The notes under the pieces were generated by a model. It saw nothing but the letters and a program-made list of their open reading frames with translations. It did not search any database and was not told the origin of the DNA. The position numbers and the translations under genes were made by a program. Below are positions 45,893 through 55,609 of a stretch of DNA of 64,000 bases, piece after piece (position 1 is the stretch's first letter; each line of letters opens with the position of its first letter). The stretch is from Entomortierella parvispora (Eukaryota > Mortierellomycota > Mortierellomycetes > Mortierellales > Mortierellaceae). Where the stretch lies: positions 372,001 to 436,000 of the forward strand of contig OY752141.1 in the NCBI GenBank assembly GCA_963573315.1, written 5' to 3'.

Positions 45893-46414
45893 TTAGATCT
45901 TACTGGGGACAATGATATGTTCCAAACGGGTATCGTGATGCTTTGATACGGTGACCTGGAGCTTGAGATTTGGTGCTACAAAGTCCACACGTACATTGTT
46001 GCGCTGTCTCGGTAGGTTTATCGCCCAGGCTGATAGCACCCCAGCCCCATAGCACAGGATGCTCTTGATCCATTATCCTGGAGCTAGCCAGAATTTTGGT
46101 CTTCGCAAATTGACTTGTCTGCGTTGCATCCTCCTCCATGATCCTTCCTTGTATCGAGTCAAAGTGCGTCCCCTGGAGTTTCTAGGACATCTCCTTGTTA
46201 GTTACCCATCATGTGTAGAGTCGCCCAATAAGCTCCTTTCATACGGCGTTGGATTCCTCGTAGAAAGCAATGTCATCAGGGAATCGCAACTCTCCTGAGG
46301 GTGAGAGGTTCCAGTAGTGATCTTGTCCTTGAGGTCAACGATTAGCAGGTCGAACTTGATGAATGACGTAGAAAGCCTTCGACGCCGAATGCCCCCCCCC
46401 CAAAAAAAAGACAA
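45893..46414 (-). pseudogene. Decayed open reading frame of unknown family
   Basis: One minus-strand frame of about 173 codons has natural protein composition but is broken by two stop codons, TAA at 46204-46202 and TAA at 46075-46073, and ends at TAA 45895-45893. The pieces include FIKFDLLIVDLKDK, then a basic stretch with LRRPKFWLAPG, and after the second stop SILCYGAGVLSAWAINLP and NNVRVDFVAPNLKLQVTVSK. No simple intron pair removes both stops while keeping this frame. I do not recognise the family. A remnant of a transposon- or effector-type gene is possible, and so is a real spliced gene whose exons I have misjoined. Confidence 0.35.
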
Positions 46415-46612
46415 GACAGCTCAATGGTCATCCTGCTGCAAGGAAGTAGAGAGGTAACGAAGAAAGGACGCGTTAGGAGAAATAGACGAAATCCGTCGAG
46501 TGACTGCCAATTTTGTGTTTGCTTGTTTTTTCCCTTTTCTTTTTTCTTTTTTTGGGTCCATGCGCCGACATTGCACTGCGAGGCTCATTCCTTTCATCCA
46601 AGTCGCTATACC

Positions 46613-47077
46613 ATGCCACCATCAAAGCAGACAAAAAAGGCTCCCCCAAGGAACGGCAACGCAAAAGCTAAGGCTAGCCCCTACAACAAGAATGCCAAGA
46701 GCGACAAGGCCTCAGCTTCGAGTGCCGCCAAGAAGACCCAGCTGAGCGTCAGTCGTCCCACTCAGGCCAGGAATAAACATCTGAACGTCAACCTCACCTC
46801 AGAGCTGGACTCGCTCTTGGGAGATCTCAACAGCCAACTGCACCGGAAAAAGACTAAGCGCGATGTCCGATCCAACATTGTAAGAACACTGATATTCTGG
46901 AGACTGAGATGGCATTGGCAAATTGAGCTAACATGGGTTTCCGCTATTGTTTAGGGTGGTGTCGCAACTGGAGCTTCCGCCTCAGAGAAGGCATTGGAGG
47001 AGGCTCAAGCAAAGCACGAGTCCCTGCAAAGTGATATGATGAGTGCACTGGACGGCATCTCGGCCCTCGGAAAGTAA
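46613..47077 (+). CDS. Small basic protein with C-terminal helix, unknown
   Basis: Two exons, 46613-46879 and 46955-47077, give 129 residues. The N-terminal 55 residues are Lys/Ala/Ser/Asn-rich and probably disordered. The region from NVNLTSELDSLLGDLNSQLHR onward and the second exon (SEKALEEAQAKHESLQSDM) form predicted helices with coiled-coil character. The intron is GT-AG with a GCTAAC branch site. No family was recognised; the basic tail would allow nucleic-acid or membrane contact. Confidence 0.7.
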
Positions 47078-47412
47078 AAGAACAACGTCTCTCATACACC
47101 ATGTACCATAGTTCCCTTCATAAATATTACCAACAAATGATGTAAAAATTACAAGGATCCGTCGTCAACCGGATCTTCTTTTTCGCGACTGGGCTGGTAG
47201 GAGGAGAGTGGCTGACGGGGCTGAGTGGCAGGGTTCCCAAAAGCCAGCCACTCTGGTTTTCAGACCGTCACCTGCAACGCGAAAGAAGATGAGACCTCAT
47301 AAAATTTTATCTTTGCTTTGTTTCTTTGTTCAACTTCATCCATTGCAATCTCTTATCGCCTCTGTCGAATTTGAACAAACATATCATCTACTACACAACT
47401 CTGCAGTCCACC
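47078..47412. other. Intergenic region upstream of the fasciclin gene
   Basis: Contains the promoter of the following plus-strand gene. No other feature is seen. Confidence 0.5.
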
Positions 47413-49477
47413 ATGCATACTGCCGCACTCTCCCTGGGCTTGGCTCTTGCCTTGATCAGCAGCTGCACCATCGCCACTCCGATTCCACAATACATTTTTC
47501 GCGACACGCATCTTGCTCAACAGCAGCAACAGCCCTTGATTCATTCTACAGCAGTAACTATCCTTGATGTTCTTGCTCAGCGACCCGAGTTTTCAAAGCT
47601 CTTGGAGATGATCCAAAAGGACAAGGGTGAGGATTGACATGAGAGCTTTCAGCTTATGGTGGGATTTTGTTGTGGCAGGACATTAACATTTTTTTTTTGC
47701 CACCAGAACTGACCGCTGTCTTGGCCGACCCCGCCTCTCGGGTAAGTTCAATGCATCTCCAGCTACTGACGCTGAAGGGATATAAATGGATACGGGGAGA
47801 AGGAGAAAGAGAAGGAGGGAGAGAAAGAGATTGAGATCGAGATCAAGAGTGAAATGAATACTCGCTAATACCGTTGCTCGAATGATCCGCTGGTCGTAGC
47901 CAACTCTCTTCGCGCCGACGAACGACGCTTTCGACTCCATCTCTGACATTGATTATCCCACACGAGATGTTCTCATGTACCACATCTCGTCGCAAGCCTA
48001 CAATTCGTCTCGCCTTCATGACGAGTACGTTATCCGTTCGCTCTACGAGTCACCCGGTCTCGAGTACTCGGCTCAGCTTTTGCGTATCTCACTCGAACAA
48101 CCTGGGATCCCGTCTACCTCCTCCTCAGCCACGGTCCGTAACTCCTTCTGGAGAGATGAGCCTGAGGTTTGGATCGCTGATTCAGACGAGGAATTTGAAG
48201 AGGTTGCCCCAGAGGAAGGTGGAGACATCTTTGTCAACAGGGCCAAGATCGTTACTCGAGATTTGGTGGCGCAATCGGGTGGCATTGTTCATGGTGTCAA
48301 CCGAATCATTCGTCCTCCAGGCGAGACTATTCTAGATGAGATCATGAGGCGCGGAATGCACTTTTCGTATCTGATCAAGGCCTGGGCAGAGACCGGCACG
48401 GATGGTCATGTCCGAGACGGTAAGAGCATGACGCTCTTTGCTGCTCATGACAAGGCTTGGAAAGGTATGGATATCAGAGCGCACTAGAGTTGGATTACAA
48501 GATGTTTCCCAAGGAAGAGCAGATACTTATATCGTCTCACTTTCTCACTTGTGCCAGCCCTTCCCAAGAAGCTCCTCAAGTGGCTCTTCTCAAACAGGGG
48601 TCGCGAGCATCTCAAGATCTTCACTATGTATCAAGTTGCCAATAGGGTGGTCTACACTCCCGAGGTCTTTAACAAGACCTCGGATGACGGCAAGACCGGA
48701 GAGAACTATCGCGAGCTTGTCCTCCAGACTTTGCTTCATTCGCCAAAGTACGAGTTGCATGTCCTGGGAAAAGAGCGCAAACCAACGCCTTTGGAGATCG
48801 CTTCCCATTCCAGGATCGACTACAAGCCCAAGGGTTTGACTGATTTGATCGAGGCCTTCAAGGACCGCTTCAAAACTACCGATATCATCGTCTGGGATGA
48901 GCCTACTGCAACACTGACCAAGCCTGGCGGCGGTAAGAACAAGACGGAGCCTGGCCACCATTGCCCCCACCGCGATCCTAACCACCCTCATCACCATCCT
49001 CATGACGGAGGCGGGCATCACCACCCTCGTCATCACCGTCATCACTGTCACCACCATCGTCATGGTGGCGATGGAAACGATGGAGGCGATGGAGGCGATG
49101 GAGACCACAAGACTCCTCACCCTGTCACTCCTCGTCGGGACGAGATTTTCGTCAACCATAAGGCGCGTGTGATCCATGGATATGAGAACTGGATTGCAGG
49201 AAACGGTGTGATTCACGTTGTCGACAAGGTCTTGATCCCTCCTCGTAGCAAGGGATGCGAAAAAATGACACCCCTGGAGTGTTCTGCCTGGGAGACCATG
49301 TGGGATCTTGGAAATGTGGGACTGGATTCCGTCGTGGAGGATGTCACCTCTTGGTACAATGATTTGGCTCTGTTTGATATTGAGGACGATGAGGATATGG
49401 ACAGAGATATCAAATCCCTTTGGGACTCGAATGGAGAGAATATCGATGAGGAGGAAGAAGAGTCCCTGGCCTTGTAA
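47413..49477 (+). CDS. Secreted fasciclin (FAS1) protein with His-rich insert
   Basis: Four exons (47413-47626, 47707-47741, 47900-48464, 48558-49477) give 577 residues. A signal peptide covers about residues 1-21. The first FAS1 domain has TILDVLAQRPEFSKLLEMI, then LFAPTNDAFD, VLMYHISSQAY and IVHGVNRII. The second has SMTLFAAHDKAW, TMYQVANRVVY, and after a long insert VIHVVDKVLIPP. FAS1 domains are cell-adhesion or matrix modules of extracellular proteins. The insert (about residues 400-445) contains more than twenty histidines with Pro, Asp and Gly, and splits the second FAS1 domain before its last strands. The C-terminus is acidic and ends EEEEESLAL without a GPI signal. The second exon is only 35 nt. 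Metal binding by the His-rich part is inference. Confidence 0.85.
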
Positions 49478-49749
49478 AGTTCGATGTCAACTGCAAGCTC
49501 AATTGACCTCCATGTAAATAAAAATGCCTCCATGTAAATAAAAGAGTTGGAAACGAATATTGATGATTGCCTTGTTGGCTTTGGTTTATTATTGTACAAT
49601 GTGGGGGTGAATGTCTAGTGGTGGCCACCAAGAACAGAATCCTCTAAAAGCTCCTGCATTCCGAGGTCGCTGCTGAAGAGAGATAAATTGTGTCCTGGTT
49701 CCTGCCTGTTCTTTGATAATGTTGGTTCCTGGGCTTACGTCCGAATTAT

Positions 49750-50211
49750 TTAGATGGCTCTGCACAAGACCTCGCCTCCGGCGCCCTTCTCCAAAGCTTC
49801 TCTCAATTCCAAAACACCATAGTTTGTAGTCAAGATGGCAATCTCTCCTGGTTGAAGACCCTTGATGAACTGGGCACGGTTGCCGGCAGCCAAGTTTTGA
49901 AGCTCCTCGACCTTCATGACAACCTTCTTGGAGGGCTTGGAAATGGCAGACATCTTCTTCAAGACGGGTTCATCGTTGTTGTACTTGAGCTCGAGCCAGA
50001 GACGGCGGGTGGCGATGTTGTCGGGTGTCGTAGCAACAAAAGCGGTATCAGGCTCGACATGGTTGCCCCTGCTGACTGAGGCGATGAATCCCTCCTTGTA
50101 CAGGACGTTGGAGATTGCAAGATTGAGCTTGGTGTCGGGGACTGCGATGCGGCGAAGCTTGGCGCGGAATCCGTTCTGCACACGGGCGCAGAGATCGTAA
50201 TGGCGAGGCAT
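49750..50211 (-). CDS. MRPS8: Mitochondrial small-subunit ribosomal protein uS8m
   Basis: Intronless, 153 residues from the ATG at 50211, the length of yeast Mrps8. Blocks are LCARVQNGFRAKLRRIAVP, ISNVLYKEGFIASV, RLWLELKYNN, SKPSKKVVMKVEELQNLA and the C-terminal ILTTNYGVLELREALEKGAGGEVLCR, equivalent to bacterial S8's ILSTSKGVMTDREARK-type end. The protein binds the central domain of mitochondrial small-subunit rRNA. An in-frame ATG 14 codons upstream (50253) is less likely. It shares a 370-bp bidirectional promoter with the signal peptide peptidase gene. Confidence 0.93.
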   Translation of the reverse strand: MPRHYDLCARVQNGFRAKLRRIAVPDTKLNLAISNVLYKEGFIASVSRGNHVEPDTAFVATTPDNIATRRLWLELKYNNDEPVLKKMSAISKPSKKVVMKVEELQNLAAGNRAQFIKGLQPGEIAILTTNYGVLELREALEKGAGGEVLCRAI

Positions 50212-50581
50212 GGCTGATGCGGGTTGATGTGTGAGAGGGGAGGAAGAGAGCAAGGGATGAATGCATTGAATGCTGATCTGCTTTGTTTGTTTGAATCAGC
50301 AGTCAAGCATCTCGGGTTCCGGGGTGAGCCTCTGTAGATTCAATTTTACGTCCAGCAAGGTGCAACCTCCGTAGACTGCCCTCCGTTTGCGACTGGCAAG
50401 GTTCGCACGGCGGCAGCCAATCAGAAGGTCCCACCGCTTTCCCCCCTCTTGCAAGGGGCAAGTTTCCTGGCCTGGGCTGGTGGAACGGACCTTCAGCCTC
50501 CAGTCGCCATCTGGGGTCCCATTCCCTCTTCTCTTCTTCATTCCTTCCCTCCTCACTCTCCCACCACCTTCCATCCCCAAC
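50212..50581. promoter_or_regulatory. Bidirectional promoter between uS8m and signal peptide peptidase
   Basis: 370 bp separate divergent starts. CT-rich leaders flank the right end (50500-50580). No coding gene is seen. Confidence 0.55.
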
Positions 50582-52203
50582 ATGACTGAAAAGTTCGTGC
50601 CTTCTCCCGAGGTCGCAGAGAGGGGCCTCTACGTCGCATACGCGGCCCTCAGCACTATGGCTGTCTTGCCCATCTACTTTGGATCGTTTGGCTCGCTCAA
50701 GAAGTGGAAGGTACAATGGAAGACAATGGCGACCCGGGACCCAAGTGTGTGTCTGCTCCAGCGAATGCACACTCACTGCCACCTCGTCTCTTTGTCGTGG
50801 AGTTTCCGTCGTCTTATCCTTGTCTTCAGGAACGAACCCCTACTAACGTCAAGGTGTTTTATGTTGTGAACTTGATAGAACCCCAAGGCGAAGAAGTCTG
50901 ACGACGACTCTGACGACGAGGATGAGACGACGGAATCCATGTCGATGGAGGATGCCTACATGTTTCCCATCTTTGGATCCATGACTTTGTTTGGGCTGTA
51001 TTTGGTGTTCCGTTACGTTGACAAGACCTACGTTAACTATCTCTTGACCGCCTACTTTGGATTGCTCGGAGTCATGGCCACGACCCAGGTCGGTGTCAAC
51101 TGTGTTGCACCTATTGTCAAGTTGGCTGGTATCAACGTCGACAAGTGGAACCTGTCTCTCACCAAGAACAAGAAGGGTAAGTTGAAGGTTAACAGAAAGC
51201 GGAAACCACACATTCTCACTGATAGCCCTACTTCCAGCCCGGGAAGCGCAGATCAGGCTCTCCTTTCCTCCCACAGACACTCCATGTCGTCTGGCCCTTG
51301 CACAAATCAAAATTAGGCCCTGAAATTAACCCACTTTTGCTTGCTCCTCTCCTAATCTTAGAACTCTACGGCGCCAAGTTCACCATCCTCCACTTGATCT
51401 TGGCTGTCCTTTCCGCCTTCCTCTCTGGATACTATGTCGTGACCAAGAACTGGATCGCATCCAACGTCTTTGGCATCTGCTTCGCCCTGAACGCGATTCA
51501 GCTCCTTTCTTTGGACTCTTTCAAGACTGGAATGATCCTCCTCAGTGGTCTCTTCTTGTATGATATCTTTTGGGTCTTTGGTACTGAGGTCATGGTCTCG
51601 GTCGCCAAGAACTTTGATGCGCCCGTCAAGGTCATCTTCCCCCGTCTTTTCTTTGGCCTTCCCGCCGGTGAGGCCTACCAATTTGCGATGCTGGGCTTGG
51701 GCGATATTGTGATTCCCGGTGTCTTTGTCGCTCTCTGCCTCCGTTTCGATCAGTATCTTGCTGGCACCAAGAACCCTAGCCTTGGACGCTCGACCAAGTT
51801 CCCAAAGCCCTACTTCACTGCCTGCTTCATCGCGTATGCTTTGGGATTGGGTACCACCATCTACGTCATGCACACATTCAAGGCCGCCCAGCCTGCGCTC
51901 TTGTACTTGTCTCCTGCCTGTATCTTGAGTGTGATTTTCACTGGTTTTGCTCGTGGTGAGATCAAGAAGGTTTTTGCCTACACTTCTGAGGAGGGCATTG
52001 AAGCCGCCAAGGCCAAGGAAGCTGAGGAGAAGAAGAAGGCTGAGGAGAAGAAGGCCGACAAGAAGAAGGACGACAAGAAGGATGACAAGAAGGATGATGA
52101 GCCCGTCAAGATCGAGAAGTCCTCGTCTGCCGATGATTCAGAATCAGAGAACAAGAACAAGGCGCGTAAGCGCAAGGGCGGCAAGTCCCAGAAGAAAAAG
52201 TAA
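50582..52203 (+). CDS. Signal peptide peptidase, GxGD intramembrane aspartyl protease
   Basis: Three exons, 50582-50710, 50879-51176 and 51362-52203, give 422 residues. Catalytic motifs are FLYDIFWVFGT (Asp210) and LGLGDIVIPG (Asp257), with QPALLYL near residue 325 as the PAL element. The N-terminus has a membrane helix (YVAYAALSTMAVLPIYFG) and then an acidic cytosolic stretch (DDDSDDEDE). Nine membrane segments are expected. SPP cleaves remnant signal peptides in the ER membrane and acts in ER protein quality control. The C-terminal 80 residues are Lys/Glu/Asp-rich and end in KKK, a lysine-rich tail fitting ER retention. This is the canonical YD/GLGD enzyme, in contrast to the WD-containing presenilin nearby. 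Confidence 0.95.
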
Positions 52204-52768
52204 ACAGGAAACTACAACTTTTTTTTCTAAAAAAAAAAAAAAAGAAAAAGAAAGAAAGAAGAGGGCCATCCTTTCCTGCCAGATACTGTAGATTTTTTCC
52301 TCCATCGTAATTCTTGCCCCTCCAGATTTCTTTCCACAAAAAAAAAATACACATTGCCATTTTTCTCACTTGACTTTGCTCTTCAATCATGCCCAATCTC
52401 CTATCAAGACGCCTGGTCTGATCCTATGAACATTGCTCCACCGTTTCTCTTTTTTTTTTTGTTGAAAAGTTTGCCCATCCAGTGGTAACAATGTGTTCAC
52501 GAGATGACTAATCCATCAAGGAAACCTTTTTCAGTGGGACCCATTTGTCAAATCGTCTTTTGTCATTCCTCGCAACATCGGGCGATCTTCCTGTTGCATC
52601 TTTCTCTCTCGCTCACCCTCCTCTCGCTCTACCCCTTCTTTTACCCTTTATTTTCTGGAAGAGTTCGAGATCATTCGCTCGCACCCGCACACTAACGGGG
52701 GACGTTGGCCAACTCATCGTTAGAACCTCGAATGTCACTACGCCAATGCTGTCCAACAGAAACAAATA

Positions 52769-52789
52769 GGGGGGAGGGGAGGGGAGGGG
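52769..52789 (+). other. G-quadruplex-type motif
   Basis: Four G runs of at least four bases are separated by single adenines, 570 bp downstream of the signal peptide peptidase stop. It matches the G3+N1-7 quadruplex pattern with minimal loops. Confidence 0.6.
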
Positions 52790-54531
52790 AAGATGAAGGT
52801 GGAGCAAGAAGTTAAGGAGAGATAAAAAAGAAGGGGGAAAGTTGTGGGAGAGTTTTTTTTTATGTTAGTCCAAGGCTTGGACCACAGGAATGACAAGATT
52901 CCTTTTGGCAGGCGGTGAGGTCGGTAGAACAGGCTTTTCCTAGACTGCCTTGGGATTGTTATGCAACCATCGACTTCAAAGAAGATAACTACAAACACGA
53001 ATCAGCCTAGTGATTTTGAATCTCGACACGAGCACGGAGAAGCAAACAGAAGATCGCGAAAGAAGAGAGTTGCAAGAGGAGTCTGACATTGTTCACAAGA
53101 GTTAGAGAGAGAAAGAGAGAGAGAGAGGGAGAGAGAGCGCGCGCGTGAAGGATATAAGGCTGATTGGGGGAGCCATTGGGTCTATCCCCAGCCTAGAAGA
53201 ACAATGTCCAGGCATTGAATCGCGGGCGGAAGAAGGAAAAAAAGAGGGGGTGTCCAAGGTGAAAGAGTGGGTAGACAGAACAAAGGAAAGTCGAACACGG
53301 TGCATCGTTCGTTTGCTCTCTGTTTGCTGCATCAACGCACTGATCATCATGCACGGAAACTGGTCCCTGCGCTGTTCAGTTGCTCGCCATTTGTCGCTCC
53401 TTCTCTGTTTCTTGCATTGCAACGGGTAAAAAAAAAGAAAAAAATGGGGGCGAACACAGGGTTACGACAAAGAGGATCAGTCCAATATGCAGGGATCATT
53501 TTTTTGGGGCTTTGCTATGACAGTTCGGTGCGTGTTGAACTGGAGAACAATGCAGAGTACCATTCCACCGCTGTGGGACAAGTCCATTCACACACAACAG
53601 AATAAAAAATGGAGTACCTTCCCCCCCCTGTCTATCCCTCCTTTACCCCCGTCTTTTCTCTTGGTGACAAATGTTGAGCACGCGTTTGGTAGACAGCCTG
53701 GATGGTGTTGTCTATTCCCATGTGTTTGGATGTGCTGTTTGTTCGGTTGTCAGAGCGGGAGCGATTTTTTTGTATGCTTATCAAACGCGTGAATTTCGCG
53801 AACACGACGCGTCATGGGAAGCTCTCTTGTTTTGTGTATTTTTCGCCGATCAAAAGAAGACCCAAAAAAAAGTATATGGTTGCCATTGAACATTCTCAGT
53901 TGGACTTTTTCTCGCACTCTTCGTGGACACAAGAAAAAAAATAAACAGAAAAAGAAGGATGGAAACTAAAAAACAAGAAGAATAACGCCACAGCAGCGGG
54001 GGGGGGGGGGAGGAGGAGGGTGAAATAGGAGAGCTGAACGTCTGTTCAACTAAGATGCAGGACAGGAGAAAACAAAGAGGAAGAGGGAAAAACCACATTT
54101 AAGGCTCACGGATGTCAGCATCAAAGAATACCCATGCAAGCAACTGACAGGCATGAGCGAAAAAGGTTTTTCTTTTCTTTTGTGACCCTTGCACTTCGAT
54201 AAGCCTGGGTTGCTGCAGCCGAGCCCTTTTTTTGTCTTTGCCCTGCCCTTGACCTTTGATCTTGGTGCAATAAATCACCCATGGGTCAGGCTAGGGGTAA
54301 GGAAGGAGAAGGTGGTTAGACATTTAGCCCTGTCAAATTATAGCTGTGCTTGAGCGCCATTGGTACGGCAACAAATCGCAGTTGCGGATCTTGAGATCAA
54401 AAAGAAAGGCAAGCGTTTTGTTCATTGTCGTTTTCTGGGAGGATTGGAATAAGCTGTCTGTTGTGCCCTCTTTCGCACAACCCCCTGTTCAACAACACCG
54501 GATTGATCCCCTTTCCCCCTCTTGCTCTTTT

Positions 54532-54533
<2 letters not shown>

Positions 54534-54600
<67 letters not shown>
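54534..54600. repeat. T31 homopolymer followed by (GA)18
   Basis: An uninterrupted T run (54534-54564) is joined directly to eighteen GA units (54565-54600). Exact lengths may be affected by sequencing slippage. Confidence 0.9.
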
Positions 54601-54605
<5 letters not shown>

Positions 54606-55609
54606 TGGGTGGCACATGTAAGCAGGATTTGCTTTGACCTGCAAGGTCGCAGCTTCGTCCTCCTTGGTAGACAGGACTTTTCTTTTTGTGTTTTCTTTTT
54701 TTTCTCGCCGCTGCCCTCATGTTTGCATGCAACATGCTCCTTTGTTCTTGTGTATCGTTACCCCCCATTCCGCGGTGAGGTGCTCTTGAGAAGTGAACGG
54801 GCGACTATCGGCCTTGCTTGTGCTTTGAATGCATTATTATGGCAACTAATTGAATTGGTAGAGGAAGAACAAACAGAAAACAGAGTGACAAAGGGTTCAA
54901 GTCAAAGAGAATATTGACCGTTCAAAGGATAGAAGGATCGAAGGAAGGGGGAGGGGGGGGGGGATCAAGAGCCTCAGCCGAAAGAGAAAGAGGAAAAAAA
55001 ATTGTTTGGCAGACAACACCACGCACAATGACATGGGCGTGCCGGCCGTGCCATGGCACTGTCCATGATCAATAATTGATCATCCCTGATTTGCAATTGG
55101 CAAAGAGTTCTTTTTGGGAGTGGTTCGGGGGGCGGTGGTGGAAGTGGCAGCAGCTCGGTAGGGGAAAGGAGTTGAACGATTTCTTCTTTACAATTGTAAT
55201 GCGCACTCTTTTGACCACTGGAGCATGGTGTTTTTCTTCTTCCCTTTCCTTCTTCCCTTCTTTTCTTCCTTTCTTCTCTCTTCTTTCTCTCGCCCCCTCT
55301 TTTCTCACACCCAGTACCACCAACACTCTGTCTTCCTTGCAAGCTATCCTCCAGTTTTGAGCAACCCCACCTTCTTCTGCATCTCTTTGTTCTGTTCGTG
55401 TTTCCCCTCTTCTGTCAACGTCAGGTTCTTTCATTATACCATTTTTTTTCAGTTACTGTAGCACTTATATCCCCCCTTCCTTTTGTCCCCTCACGGCCAT
55501 TCATATAGTTCATAACGTCCTCTTTTGTACCTCTTTTATACCACAGAAAAGGTTCTTCATTTCCCCCACCACTTCGCGCCTTCACTCGACGATCAATCTT
55601 CTTTCAAAA

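Larger units (their letters stand above)
52204..55609. other. 3.4 kb gene-free region upstream of the Myb gene
   Basis: No credible gene is seen on either strand. The region is full of homopolymers and simple repeats: A/T tracts near 52220-52250, a G-rich block at 52769-52789, a GA-rich block at 53103-53140, G runs at 53998-54010 and 54953-54963, and a long T/GA repeat at 54534-54600. The right end (55200-55600) is CT-rich and includes the Myb leader. Parts may be UTR introns or noncoding transcripts, which cannot be judged by eye. Confidence 0.55.
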
